A DNA stretch of 64,000 nucleotides from the NCBI GenBank assembly GCA_964399625.1, contig CAYNSB010000002.1, forward strand, positions 1 to 64,000, in the 5' to 3' direction. A model generated the notes under the pieces. That model saw only the letters and a program-made list of their open reading frames with translations. It did not search any database and was not told the DNA's origin. Positions 1 to 8,299 of this stretch are shown piece by piece (position 1 is the stretch's first letter; each line of letters opens with the position of its first letter). The stretch comes from CAYNSB01 sp964399625. GTDB taxonomy: Bacteria; Planctomycetota; Phycisphaerae; Phycisphaerales; UBA1924. The position numbers were made by a program, and so were the translations under genes.

Positions 1-645
1 CACGACATCGGGAAGATGAACAAGCCCGAGTACTTCGTGGAGAACCAGGCCGGGTCGATCTCCAAGCACGACAAGCTCTCGCCGGCGATGAGCCTGCTGG
101 TCATCGTCGGGCACGTCAAGGACGGGCTGGCGATGGCGCAGGAGGCGAACCTGCCCCGCGTGCTTCGCCACTTCATCGAGGCGCACCACGGCACGACGCT
201 CGTGGAGTACTTCTTCAATCGCGCGCGACGCCAGGCGGAGCTCGCCCCCGCCGCACCGGGCCCGGAGCCTGAGGCGCCCAGCGAGCTGGAGTACCGCTAC
301 CCCGGCCCCAAGCCGCGCACGAAGGAAGTAGCGATCCTCATGCTCGCCGACGCGGTGGAGAGCGCGACGCGCAGCCTGCCCGAGCCCACGCCCAGCCGCA
401 TCGAGACGCTGGTCCGTGCGATCGCCAACCGACGCCTGATGGACGGGCAGTTCGACGACTGCGACCTGACGCTGCGCGAGCTGCAGGCGATCACCGAGAG
501 CGTGACGCGGACCGTCGCGAGCATCTACCACGGTCGCGTGCTGTACCCCAGCACCGCCGAGCTGCTCGCCGGGCCCAGCACCGGCGCCGGCGCGGCGAGC
601 GAGCTCGACCCGCCGGAGCAGGGGCCGAGGGAGAAGAGGGCGTAG
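1..645 (+). CDS. 7TM-HD (PgpH/YqfF-type) phosphohydrolase, C-terminal part
   Basis: The gene is cut by the left edge: the frame is open from base 1 and begins inside the HD motif (H-D-I-G-K-M). The next residues, including the NQ....KHDKLSP stretch and the second histidine cluster EAHHGTTLVEYF, match the intracellular HD domain of 7TM-HDED proteins, which hydrolyse cyclic di-AMP in Firmicutes. The 3' third (from about base 290) contains the conserved segment ILMLADAVESATRSLPEPTP and a YHGRVLYPS end, then a low-complexity Gly/Ala/Pro tail. Substrate specificity cannot be read from sequence, so c-di-AMP hydrolysis is inferred from the family. It converges on the dus gene, with 3 bases between the two stop codons. 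Confidence 0.85.
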   Translation, partial: HDIGKMNKPEYFVENQAGSISKHDKLSPAMSLLVIVGHVKDGLAMAQEANLPRVLRHFIEAHHGTTLVEYFFNRARRQAELAPAAPGPEPEAPSELEYRYPGPKPRTKEVAILMLADAVESATRSLPEPTPSRIETLVRAIANRRLMDGQFDDCDLTLRELQAITESVTRTVASIYHGRVLYPSTAELLAGPSTGAGAASELDPPEQGPREKRA

Positions 646-648
646 GAC

Positions 649-2031
649 CTACGCGATCGGGGCGTAGTAGCGGTCCACCACACCCCGCCACTGCTCCAGC
701 GAGTCCACGGCGATGAACTGCTTGCGCACCTCCTCGCCCCGCGGGTGGTGGGCCGCGAAGCGGATGCCGAACTTCCGCATCGTCCGCGCGGTGTACGTCT
801 CCGATCGGCGCAGGCCCAGGCTCTCGTTCACCTTCATCGCCAGTTCGAAGTGGGCGAGCAGCACGTCGCGCTGCTGGGCGATGGTCGGGCGGGCCGGCTC
901 CTCGCCCGCGAGCAGTTGGCGCGTCTGGCGGAAGATCCAGGGATTGCCGATGCACCCGCGCGCGACGGACACCGCGTGCACGCCCGTGTACGCGATCATC
1001 CGCACCACGTCCGCCGCCTCCCACACGTCGCCCGAGCCGAAGATGATCTTGTCCGGGTGTCGCGCGACCAGGTCGCGCAGGAACGTCCAGCGCGACGGGC
1101 CGACGTACTTCTGCTCCACGGTCCGCGCGTGCACCGTCGTCCACGCGTACCCCATCGCGTACGCGGCGTCGAAGATCCGCTCGAAGTTCTCCGCCATCTC
1201 CGGCGTGTCGTCGTAGCTGCGGCGCAGCTTGACGGAGCACACGATCGACGTGGGCAGCGCCTCGCGAACGGCACGCAGGATCTCGATGGCGCCCTCGGGC
1301 TCGGCGAGCCAGTGCCCGCCGCGGGCCTTGCGATCGATCTTCTTGACGGGGCAGGCGAGGTTGACATCCAGCACGCTGAACGTGGACGCCTCGGACCCCG
1401 GGAGCGAGGCTGTCGCGAGCGGCGGAGCGCCTTCGCGGGGCGCGGGCTCACCCGATTCCTCCCAGAAGCCCACCTGCACGCCGCCGGGCAGGCGCAGGTG
1501 CTGGCGCGAGGGCGCCTTGTCGCGGTCCTTGGCGGCGGTGCTTGGGTGCACGCCCGGCGTCGCGTACGCCAGCGCGCGGTACTCGCGGTCCGATCGGGCC
1601 CGCCCCTGCTCGATCATCTTCACGGCCGCGGCGGCCATCTCGCGCGGGTCCGAGCCCATGATCTGCCCCGCGAGCGGCTGGTCCTCGGCGCCGCCTGGCA
1701 CGTTGTCCTCGAGTTCGCCCAGGTCCGCCTTGGCGAAGCCTCGCCCGCCCGCGAGCAGCGTGCGATCCAGCAGCGCCTCGGTGACGCAGAACGGGCACCC
1801 GTGGCGGCGGGCGATCAGGCGCATCGCGGCGTCGGAGTATCCCGCGAGCCCCGCCTGGAAGAACGGCGCCTCGAACCCCGGCACGAGCGCCTCGATCCGC
1901 GGGTCGATCCCCCGACCGCCAAAGCGGGACCCGATCCGCTCGCCCTCGCGGCGCACATCGATCGCCTCGGCCCCGGGCGCGATAGCCGGGCTCGGGGCCG
2001 TCGCGTTGTTGTTCTCCGTCTGGCAGGACAT
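649..2031 (-). CDS. dus: tRNA-dihydrouridine synthase (Dus/DusB-like) with internal insert
   Basis: FMN-dependent reductase that makes dihydrouridine in tRNA. The TIM-barrel signatures are present: FFQAGLAGYSDAAMR (about residues 57-71), the catalytic-cysteine motif NLACPVKK (Cys227), SVKLRRSY, TVHARTVEQKY (about 299-309) and the FMN phosphate-binding end GSGDVWEA...ARGCIGNPWIFR. The frame stays open further upstream, but ATG 2031 is preferred because family homology begins soon after it and TACGAT lies 6 nt ahead, as in other first genes here. At 460 residues it is longer than usual (about 330): there is an N-terminal extension of about 50 residues and an insert of about 74 residues (144-217) before the NLACP strand. 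Which Dus subfamily it belongs to is uncertain. Confidence 0.88.
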   Translation of the reverse strand: MSCQTENNNATAPSPAIAPGAEAIDVRREGERIGSRFGGRGIDPRIEALVPGFEAPFFQAGLAGYSDAAMRLIARRHGCPFCVTEALLDRTLLAGGRGFAKADLGELEDNVPGGAEDQPLAGQIMGSDPREMAAAAVKMIEQGRARSDREYRALAYATPGVHPSTAAKDRDKAPSRQHLRLPGGVQVGFWEESGEPAPREGAPPLATASLPGSEASTFSVLDVNLACPVKKIDRKARGGHWLAEPEGAIEILRAVREALPTSIVCSVKLRRSYDDTPEMAENFERIFDAAYAMGYAWTTVHARTVEQKYVGPSRWTFLRDLVARHPDKIIFGSGDVWEAADVVRMIAYTGVHAVSVARGCIGNPWIFRQTRQLLAGEEPARPTIAQQRDVLLAHFELAMKVNESLGLRRSETYTARTMRKFGIRFAAHHPRGEEVRKQFIAVDSLEQWRGVVDRYYAPIA

Positions 2032-2037
2032 CGGGCG

Positions 2038-2043
2038 ATCGTA
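2038..2043 (-). promoter_or_regulatory. putative -10 element (TACGAT) of dus, leaderless type
   Basis: On the minus strand TACGAT ends 6 nt before the ATG at 2031. No Shine-Dalgarno sequence fits in this space, so transcription would start at or next to the start codon. No good -35 hexamer is visible. Confidence 0.4.
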
Positions 2044-2109
2044 GGAATCGCGAGCGCGGTACCCTACCGCACGAGCGCGCCGGAGCGCTCGCAGAAAGGC
2101 AGGCCGCGG

Positions 2110-2592
2110 ATGCACGCGGACAGAGACGGATCGACATTGCGGACCGCCCGGCTCAGGCGGGGCGTGCTTCGGGCGATCGCTGGGGGCATGCTCGCGATCG
2201 CGCTCTGCGCGTGCCACCCGGGCAGCACGGCGATCGTCGAGGGGCGTCCCTACCCGAGCGACGTACCGCCCGGGCCCACGCTCGACATCCAGGTGGTGCG
2301 CGAGGGCACCGTGATCCGCTTCACAAACACGACCGCCCGCGCCCTGGGCCCCTTCACGATGTGGCTCAACGCGCGGTTCTACGCGCACGTGGACGGGCTG
2401 GGCGTGGGGCAGACCCGCGAGTTGTCGCTCAAGACCTTTAAGGACCGCTGGGGCGATCCGTTCCGAGCGGGCGGCTTCTTCGCCACGCAGCGCCCGGAAT
2501 TGCTCGCCAAGGCCGAGATCGAGCCCGACGCGAGCGAGAGTGGCACTGCGCGCGAGCTGCTCGGGCTCGTCGTGGTCCGGGGGGAGGAGTAG
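2110..2592 (+). CDS. putative lipoprotein, unknown function
   Basis: A 160-residue protein with an Arg-rich N-terminus, a hydrophobic stretch (about residues 20-33, RAIAGGMLAIALCAC) and a lipobox-like L-C-A-C, so it is probably a membrane-anchored lipoprotein. The mature part is a single small beta-rich domain (TLDIQVVREGTVIRFTNTTA, then FTMWLNARFYAHVDGL). I do not recognise the family. The ATG at 2110 is chosen because the signal peptide begins there; the open frame continues upstream only as an antisense shadow of dus. Its stop codon shares one base with the GTG of the PIG-L gene (TAGTG), so the two are probably translationally coupled and may act on the same envelope substrate. Confidence 0.7.
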   Translation: MHADRDGSTLRTARLRRGVLRAIAGGMLAIALCACHPGSTAIVEGRPYPSDVPPGPTLDIQVVREGTVIRFTNTTARALGPFTMWLNARFYAHVDGLGVGQTRELSLKTFKDRWGDPFRAGGFFATQRPELLAKAEIEPDASESGTARELLGLVVVRGEE

Positions 2593-3314
2593 TGGCCCGC
2601 ATCTGCGTCTTTGGCCCGCACCCGGACGATCAGGAGATCGGCATGGGCGGCACGATCGCGCGTCTGGCCGACGCGGGGCACGACGTGCTGCTCGTGGACA
2701 TGACCGACGGCTCGCCCACGCCGCACGGCGAGCGGGAGTCCCGCCTGGTCGAGGCCGAGGCGGCGCGGAGGGCGCTGTGCCCGCCGGGCACGGATCGCGT
2801 GAAGCGCCTCCTGCTGGACCTGAAGAATCGCGAGGTGCAGCACACGATCGAGGCGCGCCACCGCGTCGCGGGCGTCATCCGTGCCCACCAGGCGACGATC
2901 CTCTTCATCCCGCACCCGCTCGACGCCCACCCGGACCACCTCGCCGTCACGCGGATCTGCGAGGACGCCCGGTTCGACGCGAAGCTCACCAAGGTGACGA
3001 TGCCCGTCCCGTCCGGCTATCGCGAGATCGGCCCGCCGATCTACCCCAAGTGGGTCTTTTACTATTACTGCTCGCACCTGCGCCGCCCGGCGGACCCGAC
3101 CTTCATCATGGACATCTCCGGGCACGAGGACCGCAAGATCGCGGCGATCCAGGCGTACCGCACGCAGTTCGGGATGAATCCGCTGACCAAGGACCTGCCC
3201 GACAAGCTCCGCGCGATGGCGGGGTACTTCGGATGGATGATCGGCACGAGCGCCGGCGAGCCGTTCTGGTGCCGAGAGCCGATCGGGCTCAAGGGATTGA
3301 GCGAGCTGGCGTGA
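2592..3314 (+). CDS. PIG-L/LmbE family N-acetylglucosaminyl deacetylase
   Basis: Zinc-dependent amidohydrolase of the PIG-L family (LmbE, BshB, MshB), which removes acetyl groups from GlcNAc-type sugars. The metal-binding HPDD motif is at residues 10-13 (FGPHPDDQEIGMGG) and the second motif is DAHPDHLAVTR; both are intact. It is 240 residues long, normal for the family. Start is GTG at 2592, overlapping the stop of the preceding lipoprotein gene by one base. No bacillithiol or mycothiol gene is nearby, so the substrate (a thiol precursor, glycan or other GlcNAc conjugate) cannot be assigned. Confidence 0.87.
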   Translation: MARICVFGPHPDDQEIGMGGTIARLADAGHDVLLVDMTDGSPTPHGERESRLVEAEAARRALCPPGTDRVKRLLLDLKNREVQHTIEARHRVAGVIRAHQATILFIPHPLDAHPDHLAVTRICEDARFDAKLTKVTMPVPSGYREIGPPIYPKWVFYYYCSHLRRPADPTFIMDISGHEDRKIAAIQAYRTQFGMNPLTKDLPDKLRAMAGYFGWMIGTSAGEPFWCREPIGLKGLSELA

Positions 3315-3369
3315 GCGAGTGCGCAAAAGTGCTTGCGTCCGCGCGCCGGGCGTGCTTTGATAGCCCCGC

Positions 3370-4809
3370 GTGAACCCCACCGCCCAACTCCTCGAGCCCG
3401 AGGTCCGCGATCTGATCCGCGAGGGCGCGTTCTCTGAGTTGCGCGACGCGCTCCACGGCGTGCCCGCGGCGGACGTCGCGGACATCCTCGCCGAGCTTGC
3501 GCCCGCGGAGGCCGCGCTCGCCTTCCGGTTCCTGCAGCGCGACGACGCGGGACAGGTTTTCTCCTACATCAGCACCGAGAAGCAGGAGGAGCTGATCCAG
3601 GAGCTGGGCACGGAGCACGCACGCCGGGTCGTCGAGGCGATGCCCCCCGACGATCGCGTGCGCCTCGTGGAGGAGCTGCCCAGCGAGGTCGCCGAGCGCC
3701 TGGTGTGCTCGCTGTCGCCCGACACGCGCAAGGAGACGCAGGCGATCCTGGGGTACGCGCCGCGGACCGTCGGGCGCCTGATGACGCCCGACTTCGTGAA
3801 GGTGCGCCCGGAGTGGACGATCCAGCAGGCGCTCGACCACATCCGGCGAGTCGGGCGGGACGCCGAGACCGTCAACGTCGTCTACGTCGTGGACGAGCAG
3901 GCCCGTCTGATCGACGACATCCGCCTGCGCCAGCTCCTGTTCGCGGACCCCTCGGCCCCCGTCGAGAGCGTGATGAACCGCCAGTTCGTCGCGCTCAAGG
4001 CGGACCAGCCCCAGAACGACGCCGTGGAGATGATGGGGCGGTACGACCGCATCGCGCTGCCCGTGACCGACTCGCGCGGCGTGCTGCTGGGCATCGTCAC
4101 CATCGACGACGTGACGGACGTCGCCCAGGCCGAGGCGACCGAGGCGATCCAGAAGATGGGCGGCATGGAGGCCCTGGACGTCTCGTACGCGCAGGCGTCG
4201 ATCTGGGAGCTCGTGACCAAGCGCGGCAAGTGGCTCGCGGCCCTGTTCGTGGGCGAGATGCTCACCGCCTCCGCGATGACGCACTACCAGGACGAGATCG
4301 AGAAGGCCGCGGTCATCGCGCTGTTCCTCCCGCTCATCATCTCCTCGGGCGGAAACTCGGGCTCGCAGGCGTCCACGCTGATCATCCGCGCCATGGCCCT
4401 GGGGGAGATCGGGCTCAAGGACTGGTTCAAGGTCTTCAAGCGCGAGCTGACGTGCGGGCTGCTGCTGGGCGCGTTCCTGGGCGTGCTGGGCCTCCTGCGC
4501 ATCCACATCTGGCAGTGGCTCAAGTTTGCCAATTACAACTCCAACGAGAGTTACGTGAAGGCGGGCGAGCACGCGTCGTACAATATCGCCGGGCTCTACC
4601 ACCAGATCGGATTCACGGTGGGCATCGCGCTCATCGGCGTCGTGCTCTGGGGCTCGCTCATGGGCAGCATGCTGCCCTTCCTGCTGCGACGCCTCAAGCT
4701 CGACCCGGCGACGATCTCCGCGCCGCTGGTCGCGACGCTCGTGGACGTGACGGGGCTGATCATCTACTTCACGACCGCGATGCTCGTGCTCCGGGGAACG
4801 CTGCTGTAG
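3370..4809 (+). CDS. mgtE: magnesium transporter MgtE
   Basis: Mg2+ channel/transporter of the MgtE family, 479 residues. Domains in order: an acidic N-domain of helical repeats (about residues 10-130, ELRDALHGVPAADVADILAEL), a CBS pair (about 135-260, with LMTPDFVKV and VESVMNRQFVAL) that senses cytoplasmic Mg2+, then five membrane segments (about 285-479) containing LPLIISSGGNSGSQASTLIIRA, characteristic of the pore. Start is GTG 3370. Only 55 bases separate it from the PIG-L gene, too short for an M-box riboswitch. TTGATA lies about 8 bases before the GTG and could be a -10 element of a leaderless transcript, but it fits the TAnnnT pattern poorly. Confidence 0.95.
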   Translation: MNPTAQLLEPEVRDLIREGAFSELRDALHGVPAADVADILAELAPAEAALAFRFLQRDDAGQVFSYISTEKQEELIQELGTEHARRVVEAMPPDDRVRLVEELPSEVAERLVCSLSPDTRKETQAILGYAPRTVGRLMTPDFVKVRPEWTIQQALDHIRRVGRDAETVNVVYVVDEQARLIDDIRLRQLLFADPSAPVESVMNRQFVALKADQPQNDAVEMMGRYDRIALPVTDSRGVLLGIVTIDDVTDVAQAEATEAIQKMGGMEALDVSYAQASIWELVTKRGKWLAALFVGEMLTASAMTHYQDEIEKAAVIALFLPLIISSGGNSGSQASTLIIRAMALGEIGLKDWFKVFKRELTCGLLLGAFLGVLGLLRIHIWQWLKFANYNSNESYVKAGEHASYNIAGLYHQIGFTVGIALIGVVLWGSLMGSMLPFLLRRLKLDPATISAPLVATLVDVTGLIIYFTTAMLVLRGTLL

Positions 4810-4846
4810 CGAAGCCGCGGGTGAATGCCAACGGCCGACGCACCTC

Positions 4847-6931
4847 TCACGCCGGCTGCGTCGCCAGCCCGCGCACGCTCGCCGCGCGGCGCTTCATCTG
4901 CGGCTGGTTCTGCTCCTCGTGCACGAACCCCTCGCCGAAGCGGAAGAGTCGGAACGAGTTGCCCAGCACGAAGATCTCGCCCACGAAGTGGTACAGCGCC
5001 GCCGCGGGCACCGCGAGCTTGCCCGTCGCCGCCAGCAGGAGCCCCACGATCACGATGAGGATCGACGCCGCGATGTTCTGCGCCGTGATCGCCCGCGAAC
5101 GCCGGGCGAGCTCGATGAGGAACGGCACGCGGGAGAGGTCGTCGTTCATGAGCGCCACGCCCGCGGAATTGGCCGCGATGTCGCTCCCGCCCAGGCCCAT
5201 CGCCACGCCCACGTCCGCCTGCGCCAGCGAGGGCCCGTCGTTGATCCCGTCGCCCACCATCAGCACGCGATGACCCGTGCCCACGAGCCCGCGGATCAGC
5301 TCGTGCTTCTCCTCGGGCAGGCACTCGGCCTCCACCGCGTCCACGCCCACCGTCGCGCCCACGCGCTTGGCGACGCTCAGGCGATCGCCCGTGAAGATCG
5401 CCACGTGACGCACGCCCAGGTCGCGTAGGCGCTGCACCACGGTCTTGGTGTTGGTCCGGACCTTGTCCTCCAGGCCCACGGCGCCCAAGTAGCGCCCGTT
5501 GAGCATGACGTGCACGCCGCTCATGCCCTCGATCTTGCTCTCGACGGCCGCAAGCTCGCTCGCCGCGCCGGGATTGATCTCGGCGATCCACGAGCGCCGC
5601 CCGACGCACACCTCGCCCATGCTCGTGCGGGCCTTGACGCCGCGCCCGTGCAGTTCCTCGTAGTCGTTCGTGCTGTCGAGCTCGATCTTCGCGGCCTTGG
5701 CCGTGGTGAGGATGGACTGGGCCAGCGGGTGATTGGAGTGCTGCTCGCCCAGGGCCGCGGCTTTGAGCAAGGCCGCGCCGTCCACGCCCGTGGCGGGCGC
5801 GAGGCGCGCGACCTCGAACTTGCCCGTGGTGATCGTGCCCGTCTTGTCCATGACGACGCAGTCGATGTTCGCCGAGCCCTCGAGGTAGCTGGACTGCTTG
5901 ATGAGGATGCCCAGGCGCGCGGCCGCCGCGAACGCCGCGACCATCGCCGAGGGCGAGGACAGCAGGAGCGCCGCCGGGCACGTGACGATGAGCACCGTGA
6001 TCGCGGTGAGCGCCGCCTGATCGCGCACCGCCGGATCGTCGCTCTGGCTCTTGTAGAACCACACGATGAACGCCACCGACAGCGCGATGGGCACGAAGAA
6101 GCCCGCGACCTGCTGGATGAGCAACTGACGCGGCGTCTTGGTGCTCTCGGCCTCGCGGATCAGGCGCGTGACCTTGCCGATCGTCGTCTCCGCGCCCACG
6201 CGCGTCACGGTGATGTCGATCCCGCCCGAGAGGTTCGCCGTGCCCGCGAAGACCGGGTCGCCCGGGGCGACCTCCACCGGCACCGCCTCGCCCGTGAGCG
6301 AAGCCTGGTTGATGTTCGAGCGGCCCGTGAGCACCTGCCCGTCGACGGGGAGATTCTCACCCGCGCGCACGCGCACCACCTGCCCCACCTTGATGTCCGC
6401 CAGCGCCACCTCGCGCTCCTGCCCGTTCTCGACGAGGCGCGCGACATCGGGCGTGAGCCCGACGAGCTCTTCGATCGCGCGCTGCGCCCCGGACGCCGTG
6501 CGCCGCACGAACTGGTCCGCCACAAGCAGGATGAACGCGAGCCAGCCCGCGGTCTGGTACTGCTCGCTGGCGATCGCGGCGAGGATCGCCATCGCCGTGA
6601 GCGTGGACGACCCCGGGCGGAGGGCCCGAAGCTCGATGATCGCGGCGTTGAAGAGCGGGATCGAGAGCATCACCGCGCCGATCACCGCGGGGATGTCCGC
6701 GACGGAGCGATCGATCAGCCCGAGCCAGTTGCACACGCTGGAGATGAGCACCAGCAGCCCGCCGATGAGGTACAGCACCAGGTACCGCTCGATCGCCTCG
6801 TCGGAGTGCCCGCACGCCTCGTCGTGCATCGTCGAGTGGCGAAACTGCTCCAGCCCGTTGCCCTTGCTCAGGCGGGGCTTGTGGTCGTGATCGTGGTGCA
6901 CCGTGCCGTCGGCGTGAACATGCGTGCCCAT
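4847..6931 (-). CDS. P1B-type heavy-metal-translocating ATPase with CPA motif
   Basis: Metal-exporting P-type ATPase, 694 residues. Visible landmarks: His-rich N-terminus (HVHADGTVHHDHDH, then HDEACGH) instead of an HMA domain; TGE actuator loop (SLTGEAVP); CPA in the metal-site helix (residues 318-320, IVTCPAALLLSSP); phosphorylation site DKTGT with Asp362; HP motif GEQHSNHPLAQSI; hinge GDGINDGPSLAQADVGVAMG. Usual P1B motifs at the metal site are CPC, CPH, SPC or TPC, so CPA is unusual and may change metal preference. The His-rich N-terminus suggests Zn, Co or similar ions. ATG 6931 is chosen because it begins the His-rich N-terminus; the frame is open upstream without homology. It is divergent from gpsA. 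Confidence 0.88.
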   Translation of the reverse strand: MGTHVHADGTVHHDHDHKPRLSKGNGLEQFRHSTMHDEACGHSDEAIERYLVLYLIGGLLVLISSVCNWLGLIDRSVADIPAVIGAVMLSIPLFNAAIIELRALRPGSSTLTAMAILAAIASEQYQTAGWLAFILLVADQFVRRTASGAQRAIEELVGLTPDVARLVENGQEREVALADIKVGQVVRVRAGENLPVDGQVLTGRSNINQASLTGEAVPVEVAPGDPVFAGTANLSGGIDITVTRVGAETTIGKVTRLIREAESTKTPRQLLIQQVAGFFVPIALSVAFIVWFYKSQSDDPAVRDQAALTAITVLIVTCPAALLLSSPSAMVAAFAAAARLGILIKQSSYLEGSANIDCVVMDKTGTITTGKFEVARLAPATGVDGAALLKAAALGEQHSNHPLAQSILTTAKAAKIELDSTNDYEELHGRGVKARTSMGEVCVGRRSWIAEINPGAASELAAVESKIEGMSGVHVMLNGRYLGAVGLEDKVRTNTKTVVQRLRDLGVRHVAIFTGDRLSVAKRVGATVGVDAVEAECLPEEKHELIRGLVGTGHRVLMVGDGINDGPSLAQADVGVAMGLGGSDIAANSAGVALMNDDLSRVPFLIELARRSRAITAQNIAASILIVIVGLLLAATGKLAVPAAALYHFVGEIFVLGNSFRLFRFGEGFVHEEQNQPQMKRRAASVRGLATQPA

Positions 6932-7129
6932 GCGTGGTTCCGTGCATGCCCGCCAGGGGCGCGGGGCGTGGATGGAGCAGAATCGGGGGTCGCTCGCCCG
7001 GGCCGAGCGGCCCGAGGGGCGGTATGGTAGCCAAGGGCGCCCTCGCCTCCGCCCGCCTCCATACGAGCCGCGCCCCGCGCCGGTTCGTCGCGATCGGGTG
7101 TTGTGAGGAGGTGTCCCCGGGAGGTTCGC

Positions 7130-8296
7130 ATGGCGAAGAAGCCCGCTCCAAAGTCCGCCAGCGCACGCAGGGGATCGTCGGATCGCCCGCGCATCGCCGT
7201 CCTGGGCATCGGGCAGATGGGGCTGGTGTGCGCCGGCGTGCTCGCGCAGGCCCAGGGTCTTGCTCCCGAGGCCCACGCCGCAGACAGGCACGCCGGGTTC
7301 TGGTCGGGCTCCGGCGCCGACGGCGGCGGATCGGGAGGGGCGGGGGGCCGGGGCTTCGAGGTCGTCCTCTGGGCCCACAGCCCCGACGAGGCGGGCGAGC
7401 TCGCGCAAACGCGGCGCAGCGCGCGCCTGCCCGATTTCGAACTGCCCGAGGGCGTGCGCGTCGCGATGAAAGACGCCGAGGCGCTCCGCGACGCGGGGCT
7501 CATCGTCTCGGCAATCCCCGTGCAGTTCATGCGCGAGGCGTGGACCCGCCTGCGCCGGCACGTGCCCGCGCACGCGTCGGTCGTCTCGGTCGCCAAGGGC
7601 ATCGAGAACGGCACGCTCCTGCGTCCGTCGCAGATCATCGCCGACGTGCTCGCGGACGACCCCGACGCCGCGCCGCGCCACATCGGCGTGCTCTCGGGGC
7701 CCACGATCGCGACGGAGCTGGTCCGCTGCCTGCCCGCGACGATGATCGCCGCGGGCGATGACGAGACCTTCGCCCGGCGCGTCCAGCACCTGTTCAGCAC
7801 GAGCTGGCTGCGCGTCTACACGAACCAGGACATGCTGGGCGTGGAGCTGGCCGGCGCGACCAAGAACGTCATCGCCATCGCCGCGGGCGTGCTCGACGGG
7901 CTGCGCGTCGGCTACAACGCCAAGAGCGCGCTGCTGGCCCGCGGGCTCGCCGAGATCACGCGCCTGGGCGTGGCGATGGGCGCGTCCTCCGAAACCTTCT
8001 TCGGCATCGCCGGCGTGGGCGACCTCGCGACCACCTGCTTCTCGCCCGAGGGGCGCAACCGCTCCTGCGGCGAGGCGCTGGGGCGCGGCGAGACGCTCGA
8101 GAAATTCCTCAAGCGCACGCCCAGCGTCGTCGAGGGCGTCGCCACGACCCGATCCGTCATGGACCTGGCCCGCAAGTACAAGGTCGATATGCCCATCACC
8201 AGCGCGGTGCACGCCGTGCTCTTCGAGGGGCTCGATCCCATCGAAGGCATCGGCAAGCTGATGAGCCGGGAGCTCAAGCGCGAGCGGGTGAGGTAG
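7130..8296 (+). CDS. gpsA: NAD(P)-dependent glycerol-3-phosphate dehydrogenase
   Basis: Makes sn-glycerol 3-phosphate for phospholipid synthesis. The Rossmann motif GIGQMG (residues 26-31), the SAIPVQFMREAW and SVAKGIENGTLLRPSQI segments, the catalytic lysine region ELAGATKNVIAIAAGVLDG and GVGDLATTC are all present. Start is ATG 7130, preceded by GGGAGG at a 5-6 nt spacing; a GTG 27 nt earlier is less likely. It is 388 residues against a usual 330-340. The extra length is a 20-residue basic N-terminus and a glycine-rich insert (about residues 41-74) right after the nucleotide-binding helix. It converges on manA, with 3 bases between the stops. Confidence 0.94.
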   Translation: MAKKPAPKSASARRGSSDRPRIAVLGIGQMGLVCAGVLAQAQGLAPEAHAADRHAGFWSGSGADGGGSGGAGGRGFEVVLWAHSPDEAGELAQTRRSARLPDFELPEGVRVAMKDAEALRDAGLIVSAIPVQFMREAWTRLRRHVPAHASVVSVAKGIENGTLLRPSQIIADVLADDPDAAPRHIGVLSGPTIATELVRCLPATMIAAGDDETFARRVQHLFSTSWLRVYTNQDMLGVELAGATKNVIAIAAGVLDGLRVGYNAKSALLARGLAEITRLGVAMGASSETFFGIAGVGDLATTCFSPEGRNRSCGEALGRGETLEKFLKRTPSVVEGVATTRSVMDLARKYKVDMPITSAVHAVLFEGLDPIEGIGKLMSRELKRERVR

Positions 8297-8299
8297 CGT

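Noticed and set aside
3315..3369. M-box Mg2+ riboswitch ahead of mgtE
   Set aside because: Only 55 bases are available between the genes; an M-box is longer than that.
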